The position numbers and the translations under genes are program-made. The notes beneath the pieces are model-generated. The model worked only from the letters and a program-made list of their open reading frames with translations, ran no database searches and was not told where the DNA came from. From assembly GCA_009774055.1 (NCBI GenBank), contig VSNB01000116.1, positions 1-9,702 of the forward strand: a stretch of DNA of 9,702 nt, read 5' to 3'. The DNA is from Clostridiales bacterium. Its GTDB lineage: Bacteria > Bacillota > Clostridia > Oscillospirales > Oscillospiraceae. Of the stretch, positions 5,698-9,702 are shown piece after piece; position 1 is the first letter of the stretch, and each line of letters begins with the position of its first letter.

Positions 5698-8463
5698 TCA
5701 AATATCCAGCTTGAGCCCCTTGACGACCTTGGCACAGCGGGCGCAGAGGGCGGGATGCTCCCCGTCCTTCCCCACGGAAGGCAGGAGCTTCCAGCACCGC
5801 TCGCACTTGCCCCCCTGGGCGGGCGCCACTTCAACCTTGATCTCCGCCCCGGTGGAAACGTGCACCTGAGAGACGATCAGCAGGTCCGCCAGTTCATCCT
5901 CATCCATGAACTTCTGATCCGCCAGCTCCCGGGGAACCGCCAGATTCACCTGGGCCTCCAGGCTCTTGCCGATCTTCTTCTCATTCCGGGCGGCCTCCAG
6001 CGCGCCGTTGACAGTATCCCGGACCTTGATGAGCTCCGCCCAGGCGGCCATAGCCGCCTCGTCCAGGGCATAGTCCGCGAAGGGCTTGTTCATCTGGTTG
6101 AGCAGCACGTTCCGGGGATCGTCGCCCTCCCGGTGGGGCATGGCCAGCCAGATCTCGTCGCAGGTGAAGGCCAGGATGGGGGCGAAGATCTTGGTCATGG
6201 TGTCCAGGATCAGCCATAGGGCAGTCTGGGCGCTGCGGCGGGAAAGTCCGTTGGTTTCCTCACAGTACAGCCGGTCCTTGATGATGTCCAGATAGAAGCT
6301 GGAGAGCTCCACCACGCAGAAATCGTTGACCGCGTGGCTGACCACGTGGAATTCATAATCCTGATACGCCGCCTCGCACCGCTCGATGAGCCTGTTGAGC
6401 CTGGTCACCGCCCAGCGGTCCAGCTCCAGCATTTCTCCAGGCTTCACCAGGTCGTTGGCGTTGAAGCCGTCCAGGTTGCCCAGGCAGTACCGGGCGGTGT
6501 TGCGGAATTTCAGATAGTTCTGGCTGAGCTGCTTGAAGATGACTTCAGAGCCGCAGACATCCACATGATAGTTGGCGGAACCGGCCCACAGCCGCACCAG
6601 GTCCGCCCCGTACTTCTTGAACATTTCGTCGGGGTCCACGCCGTTGCCCAGGGACTTGTGCATGGCCCTGCCCTGCGTGTCCACAGTCCAGCCGTGGGTG
6701 ACGCACTCCTGGAAGGGCGCGCCCCTGCCCAGAGCGCCTACGGCGGTCAGCAGGCTGGACTGGAACCAGCCGCGGTACTGGTCCAGGCCCTCCATATAGA
6801 CGGTAGCGGGCCAGAAGCCCTGGTCCTTCTCCATGGAGGCGAAATGGGTGGAGCCGGAGTCGAACCAGCCGTCCAGTGTGTCCTCCTCCTTGGTGAAATT
6901 GACGCCGCCGCAGTGGGGGCACTTGTACCCGGCGGGCAGGATGTCGGCAGCCTCCCTCTCATACCAGGCGTTGGACCCCTGGCTGCCGAAGAGCCTGCTG
7001 ACAGCCTCGATGGTGGCGTCGTCACACACCGGCTTGCCGCAGTCCTGGCAGTAAAACACAGGGATGGGCAGGCCCCAGCGGCGCTGGCGGGAAATGCACC
7101 AGTCGCTCCGCTCCTGAATCATGGAGATCATCCGGTCCTTGCCCCAGCCGGGAATCCACCGCACGCCGTCGGTCGCCGCCACGGCGGCGTCCTTGAAGGA
7201 CTCCACGGAGCAAAACCACTGGGGGGTGGCCCGGAAGATGATGGGGTGCTTGCACCGCCAGCAGTGGGGATAGGAGTGGGTGATGTCCTCGCTGGCAAAC
7301 AGCGCCCCGCTCTCCTTCATATCCTCCAGAATGACGGGGTTGGACTCGTCGGTGGTCAGGCCGGCGTACTTCCCGGCGTAGTCGGTGTGGCGGCCCCGGT
7401 CGTCCACGGGCACCACCATTTCCATGCCGTAACGCTTGCAGGTCTGGTAGTCATCCGCGCCGAATCCCGGGGCGGTGTGGACGCAGCCGGTACCGGAATC
7501 CATAGTGACGTACTCCGCGTTCACCAGCCGGCTGGTCTTGGGCAGGAAGGGGTGGTCGGCCAGCATGTTCTCGAAGAAGCTGCCCGGGTGCGTCTCCACA
7601 ACCTCATAGTCCTCCACGCCTCCCACCTTCATGACCTTCTCCGCCAGGGCCTCGGCCACGATATAGATCTCGCCGTTTCCGGCCTTCACCAGGGCATAGC
7701 TCTCCCTGGGGTGGAGGGCGATAGCCAGGTTGCCGGGGAGGGTCCAGATGGTGGTGGTCCAGATGACGAAGAACAGCTTGTCCTTATCATACGCCCCCAG
7801 CTTCCCCTGATCGTCGTGCATGGGGAACTTCACATATACGGTGGTAACGGGATCGTCCTGATACTCAATCTCGGCTTCCGCTAAGGCAGTCTCATCGTGG
7901 GGGCACCAGTAAACAGGCTTGAGACCCTTGTAAATGACCCCCTTCTTATACATAGCGCCGAAAACCTTGACCTCCTCGGCCTCGAAGCCGGGGTCCATAG
8001 TCAAATAGGGGTGGTCCCAGTCGCCGATGACGCCCATACGCTTGAACCCGTCCCGCTGCACGTCCACGTAGTGCTGGGCGAACTCATGGCAGGCGGACCG
8101 GAACTCCGGCACGCTCATCTTCTTCCGGTTGAGCTTGTTCTTCTTGATGATGGCGGACTCAATGGGCATCCCGTGGTTGTCCCAGCCGGGAATATAGGGG
8201 GTATAGTACCCCCGCATGGCGGCGGAGCGCACCATGAAGTCCTTGATGGACTTGTTGAGGGCGTGTCCCATATGGAGGGCGCCGTTGGAGAAGGGCGGGC
8301 CGTCATGGAGGGCATAGCGGGGCTTCCCCTCGTTTTTCTTAAGGAGCTCATGATAGAGGTCCATTTCCTGCCAACGCTCCAGCATAGCAGGTTCCCTTGC
8401 CGGCAGTCCCGCCCGCATGGGAAACTCTGTCTTCGGCAGGTTGATGGTCTTGTTATAATCCAT
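5698..8463 (-). CDS. ileS: Isoleucyl-tRNA synthetase
   Basis: This 921-residue class I synthetase charges tRNA-Ile with isoleucine in the cytoplasm. The N-terminus MDYNKTINLPKTEFPMRAGL is standard for bacterial IleRS. The HIGH site is HMGH (64-67) within PPFSNGALHMGHALN. The CP1 editing domain (about residues 190-400) shows TTTIWTLPGNLAI and the GTGCVHTAPGFGADDY block (324-339). Tryptophan-rich WCISRQRRWGLPIP (455-468) precedes internal zinc-type cysteines (472, 475, 515, 518). The KMSKS site is AMHKSLGN (600-607), an unusual variant keeping only the second lysine and serine. The C-terminal zinc knuckle has Cys887, Cys890, Cys907 and Cys910. Length and C-terminal zinc fit the common bacterial type rather than the ~1050-residue eukaryote-like type. 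The RBS is AGGAGG, 11 nt before ATG. A zinc-ribbon gene ends 38 bp upstream. No T-box leader is visible. Confidence 0.98.
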   Translation of the reverse strand: MDYNKTINLPKTEFPMRAGLPAREPAMLERWQEMDLYHELLKKNEGKPRYALHDGPPFSNGALHMGHALNKSIKDFMVRSAAMRGYYTPYIPGWDNHGMPIESAIIKKNKLNRKKMSVPEFRSACHEFAQHYVDVQRDGFKRMGVIGDWDHPYLTMDPGFEAEEVKVFGAMYKKGVIYKGLKPVYWCPHDETALAEAEIEYQDDPVTTVYVKFPMHDDQGKLGAYDKDKLFFVIWTTTIWTLPGNLAIALHPRESYALVKAGNGEIYIVAEALAEKVMKVGGVEDYEVVETHPGSFFENMLADHPFLPKTSRLVNAEYVTMDSGTGCVHTAPGFGADDYQTCKRYGMEMVVPVDDRGRHTDYAGKYAGLTTDESNPVILEDMKESGALFASEDITHSYPHCWRCKHPIIFRATPQWFCSVESFKDAAVAATDGVRWIPGWGKDRMISMIQERSDWCISRQRRWGLPIPVFYCQDCGKPVCDDATIEAVSRLFGSQGSNAWYEREAADILPAGYKCPHCGGVNFTKEEDTLDGWFDSGSTHFASMEKDQGFWPATVYMEGLDQYRGWFQSSLLTAVGALGRGAPFQECVTHGWTVDTQGRAMHKSLGNGVDPDEMFKKYGADLVRLWAGSANYHVDVCGSEVIFKQLSQNYLKFRNTARYCLGNLDGFNANDLVKPGEMLELDRWAVTRLNRLIERCEAAYQDYEFHVVSHAVNDFCVVELSSFYLDIIKDRLYCEETNGLSRRSAQTALWLILDTMTKIFAPILAFTCDEIWLAMPHREGDDPRNVLLNQMNKPFADYALDEAAMAAWAELIKVRDTVNGALEAARNEKKIGKSLEAQVNLAVPRELADQKFMDEDELADLLIVSQVHVSTGAEIKVEVAPAQGGKCERCWKLLPSVGKDGEHPALCARCAKVVKGLKLDI

Positions 8464-8501
8464 TTGCCTGTATTCCTCCTATGTGAATGATAATTCCTCT
8501 T

Positions 8502-8714
8502 TTAATATTCCACGACTACCTTCCGGCAGTCCATGCAGATATGGGCGGCGGGAAAATCGGTCATGCAGGTGACCACAAAATCGTCCTCCAGCAGGGACAC
8601 GCCCCCCTTCCGTTTCCACAGGAGGGGGCGTCCCTTCTCCGGGCTCCAGACCAACGGCTGCCTGCCGCTGAGCCACCCAGGCTCCATTTCCTTCCCGCAC
8701 GAAGGGCAGTTCAA
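8502..8714 (-). CDS. Small zinc-ribbon protein (DUF6487-like)
   Basis: This 70-residue protein starts MNCPSCGKEMEPGWLSG, has a middle stretch rich in basic residues and Trp, and ends HICMDCRKVVVEY. Two CxxC pairs (Cys3/Cys6 and Cys60/Cys63) should form one zinc site. The layout matches the short Clostridial proteins I know as DUF6487, whose function is unknown; the family name is from memory. Start is TTG at 8714: starting at the first internal Met (residue 10) would lose the first CxxC. GAGGGG (8727-8722) lies 7 nt upstream, across a T7 run. The stop is 38 bp before ileS, so the two are probably co-transcribed. No clear promoter lies between this gene and the tRNA genes upstream. Confidence 0.8.
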   Translation of the reverse strand: MNCPSCGKEMEPGWLSGRQPLVWSPEKGRPLLWKRKGGVSLLEDDFVVTCMTDFPAAHICMDCRKVVVEY

Positions 8715-8721
8715 AAAAACG

Positions 8722-8727
8722 CCCCTC
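8722..8727 (-). promoter_or_regulatory. Ribosome binding site deciding the TTG start of the zinc-ribbon gene
   Basis: Minus-strand GAGGGG is 7 nt before TTG at 8714. The spacer includes part of a T7 homopolymer. Only this start keeps the N-terminal CPSC zinc pair. Confidence 0.5.
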
Positions 8728-8790
8728 TCTCACAAATCGGAACCCGCTTTCGCCCCCGCATCCCGTTTCTCAAACGCGAGCCCAGCAGGT

Positions 8791-8811
8791 GTTGGCGGCT
8801 GCGCCGCCAAC
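8791..8811. repeat. Perfect 9-bp GC-rich hairpin in the tRNA–zinc-ribbon spacer
   Basis: GTTGGCGGC and GCCGCCAAC flank a 3-nt TGC loop. A further GAGC (8778-8781) / GCTC (8815-8818) pair can extend it past an internal loop. There is no adjacent T-run, so it is not an ordinary terminator. The spacer 8715-8931 otherwise holds the tRNA-downstream hairpins. It could be a leader structure of the zinc-ribbon/ileS mRNA or part of a dispersed intergenic repeat. Confidence 0.5.
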
Positions 8812-8860
8812 TTCGCTCACCATCAGGGCGAACGAACTGCGGGTCGCGCTTGAAGGCGAA

Positions 8861-8926
8861 GAAAAAGCCCGTCCGGCATATGGAAAAAGCCCTAAAGGCT
8901 TTTTCCATCGCCTTCAGGGCTTTTTC
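8861..8926 (-). terminator. Nested bidirectional-type terminator hairpins after the tRNA-Ser genes
   Basis: Inner hairpin: ATGGAAAAAGCC (8880-8891) and GGCTTTTTCCAT (8897-8908), a perfect 12-bp stem with a 5-nt loop. Outer arms: GAAAAAGCCC (8861-8870) and GGGCTTTTTC (8917-8926), a perfect 10-bp pair enclosing the inner one. Each has the A-run / GC core / T-run form of a terminator that works in both directions. On the minus strand the first lies just after the CCA of tRNA-Ser(GCT), so this probably ends the tRNA transcript. The GC cores are short, so some read-through to the zinc-ribbon and ileS genes is plausible. Confidence 0.6.
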
Positions 8927-8931
8927 AGAGC

Positions 8932-9023
8932 TGGCGCGGAAGGAGGGATTTGAACCCTCGCACGTTGTTTGGACGTCTACTCCCTTAGCAGGGGAGCCCC
9001 TTCGGCCACTTGGGTACTTCCGC
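8932..9023 (-). tRNA. tRNA-Ser (anticodon GCT)
   Basis: The minus strand from 9023 gives acceptor GCGGAAG pairing with CTTCCGC, discriminator G and an encoded CCA (8934-8932). The anticodon stem CTCCC/GGGAG encloses loop CTGCTAA, so the anticodon is GCT (8989-8987), reading AGC/AGU serine codons. A long variable arm (class II) and the T-loop GGTTCAAATCC are present. It is 92 nt with CCA. The second tRNA gene lies 35 nt upstream with no strong promoter between, so they are probably one transcript. Confidence 0.97.
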
Positions 9024-9058
9024 ATCGGTCGAATGAAATACATATATGGTCTTAAAAA

Positions 9059-9146
9059 TGGCGGAGAGAGTGGGATTCGAACCCACGGATGCTCGCGCAT
9101 CGCCGGTTTTCAAGACCGGTTCCTTAAACCGCTCGGACATCTCTCC
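9059..9146 (-). tRNA. tRNA-Ser (anticodon TGA)
   Basis: The minus strand from 9146 gives acceptor GGAGAGA pairing with TCTCTCC, discriminator G and encoded CCA (9061-9059). The anticodon stem CCGGT/ACCGG encloses loop CTTGAAA, so the anticodon is TGA (9112-9110), reading UCA and probably other UCN codons. The long variable arm and T-loop GGTTCGAATCC fit class II tRNA-Ser. It is 88 nt with CCA. A near-consensus promoter lies about 25 bp upstream. Confidence 0.97.
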
Positions 9147-9170
9147 CAATCGGTTTTAGGCGCAGGTCTT

Positions 9171-9199
9171 ATATTACCACGGCTCTCCCAATTTGTCAA
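9171..9199 (-). promoter_or_regulatory. Strong promoter for the two tRNA-Ser genes
   Basis: On the minus strand, consensus TTGACA (9199-9194), a 17-nt spacer and TAATAT (9176-9171). Transcription would start near 9164, about 18 nt before the mature 5' end of tRNA-Ser(TGA). It is divergent from the secG promoter, with about 57 bp between their -35 boxes. Confidence 0.85.
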
Positions 9200-9256
9200 C
9201 GGGTAATTTACCATTTTCGTCCTCAAATTTTTTCGTGCCTCCCCTCCCTTCCCCTC

Positions 9257-9285
9257 TTGCAATTTTGGACAGGATGTGCTACAAT
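9257..9285 (+). promoter_or_regulatory. Promoter for secG with extended -10
   Basis: TTGCAA (9257-9262), a 17-nt spacer and TACAAT (9280-9285), preceded by TGC giving an extended -10. Transcription would start near 9292, leaving a leader of about 59 nt. A pyrimidine-rich tract (about 9238-9256) lies just upstream. Confidence 0.8.
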
Positions 9286-9300
9286 ACAAATCCTGTGAAG

Positions 9301-9326
9301 TGGAATCATGCGCGTCTGCGCTTCCA
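9301..9326 (+). other. Hairpin in the secG 5' leader
   Basis: TGGAA (9301-9305) pairs with TTCCA (9322-9326) and GCGC (9310-9313) with GCGC (9318-9321), with a 4-nt bulge and a GTCT loop. It ends 10 nt before the GGAGGT ribosome binding site. It may stabilise or modulate the secG mRNA; no known leader family is recognised. Confidence 0.3.
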
Positions 9327-9350
9327 TCAAATTCTTGGAGGTATGTTCCC

Positions 9351-9590
9351 ATGACCCTGTTTGTCACGATCCTGCAGCTGCTGTGCGGCCTGGTAGTCAT
9401 CCTGGCGGTGCTGTTCCAGTCCGGCAAGAGCGCGGGCCTCAGCGGCGCCATCGGCGGCGTAGCCGATACCTTTATGTCCAAGGGCAAGGCCAAGACCTTC
9501 GATGCCAAGCTGGCCAAGGCTACCAAATGGATCGGCGCTGTGTTCATTATCCTCACCCTGGTTCTGAACGTGCTGAGCGTCCGCGGGTAA
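9351..9590 (+). CDS. secG: Preprotein translocase subunit SecG
   Basis: This 79-residue protein has two membrane helices (about residues 3-22 and 58-76) joined by the conserved cytoplasmic LFQSGKSAGLSGAIGG segment (21-36). SecG is the small subunit of the SecYEG channel in the cytoplasmic membrane and promotes SecA-driven protein export. I chose ATG at 9351, giving MTLFVTILQLL, because GGAGGT lies 8 nt upstream and the helix begins at once. The frame is open for 25 codons upstream, but these would cross the promoter and leader. Length is normal for Firmicutes SecG. In related genomes secG is often followed by rnr (RNase R) and smpB. A GGAGGA at 9597-9602 hints at such a next gene, cut off by the contig end. 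Confidence 0.97.
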   Translation: MTLFVTILQLLCGLVVILAVLFQSGKSAGLSGAIGGVADTFMSKGKAKTFDAKLAKATKWIGAVFIILTLVLNVLSVRG

Positions 9591-9596
9591 TCCACC

Positions 9597-9602
9597 GGAG
9601 GA
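9597..9602 (+). promoter_or_regulatory. Orphan ribosome binding site after secG
   Basis: GGAGGA begins 7 nt after the secG stop, but no ATG, GTG or TTG follows within 5-12 nt. The real start of the next gene (possibly rnr, by family context) is probably lost where the sequence degenerates at about 9613. Confidence 0.4.
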
Positions 9603-9702
9603 ACCCGTCCGTCTGTCTTGACGAGCGCACACAAGCGAACAGCAGCATAGAAGCGGGGGGGGGGGTTTATTGGGCCGCCCCCCGGGATGTGTGTGTGGTT
9701 TT

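Noticed and set aside
6334..7884. Long plus-strand open frame opposite ileS
   Set aside because: Antisense shadow of a fully conserved synthetase gene.
8464..8931. T-box riboswitch for ileS
   Set aside because: I searched for the conserved antiterminator core and specifier features by eye and did not see them.
8711..9100. 129-codon minus-strand open frame spanning tRNA-Ser(GCT)
   Set aside because: It reads through the tRNA gene and the terminator hairpins. No protein family resemblance; a typical tRNA-overlapping false call.
9276..9350. 25-codon N-terminal extension of secG
   Set aside because: It would begin within the promoter -10 region. ATG at 9351 has a good ribosome binding site and matches SecG N-termini.
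1..9702. CRISPR array, insertion sequence, integrase, toxin–antitoxin or phage-defence genes
   Set aside because: No regularly spaced repeats, transposase or integrase motifs, or recognisable defence proteins were seen on either strand.

Overview
The window looks like a short draft or metagenomic contig from a GC-rich member of the Clostridia. A gut Oscillospiraceae relative (Flavonifractor/Lawsonibacter-like) is my best guess, but this is inferred from protein style and not proven. Supporting signs are strong GGAGG-type ribosome binding sites, two TTG starts, tRNA genes with encoded CCA, a Firmicutes-type SecG and a DltBCD-like acylation gene set. Nearly everything is on the minus strand; only secG is on the plus strand. 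Long open frames opposite the real genes are artefacts of GC-rich coding sequence.

Right to left, in the direction of minus-strand transcription: a divergent promoter region (about 9150-9350) drives secG rightward and two tRNA-Ser genes (anticodons TGA, then GCT) leftward. The tRNAs are followed by nested A/T-flanked hairpins (8861-8926), a short unexplained GC-rich spacer with a perfect hairpin, a 70-residue zinc-ribbon protein, and ileS (isoleucyl-tRNA synthetase). A very strong 15-bp hairpin and a 258-bp gap follow. Next come rpe (ribulose-phosphate 3-epimerase) and recR (recombination mediator), 43 bp apart.

Directly behind recR, with no visible new promoter, lies a three-gene envelope-modification cassette. 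It has an acyl carrier protein (DltC-like), an MBOAT membrane O-acyltransferase (DltB/AlgI-like) and a membrane-anchored protein fusing an SGNH/DltD-like esterase domain to a CE4 polysaccharide deacetylase domain. The family logic is that the carrier protein supplies an acyl group, the MBOAT protein moves it across the membrane, and the SGNH/CE4 protein transfers or trims groups on an extracellular glycan. No DltA-like ligase is in the window. The MBOAT protein has Gln where the family's second conserved histidine normally sits. This cassette is the most interesting part of the window. Leftmost is the start of an HD-domain protein with its own good promoter.

Both ends look contaminated. Bases 1-37 resemble a miscalled Nextera transposase adapter and disrupt the HD-domain frame. 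The last ~90 bases contain CTGTCT, an ACACA and an 11-G run that look like adapter read-through. Real genome probably runs from about 38 to about 9612.
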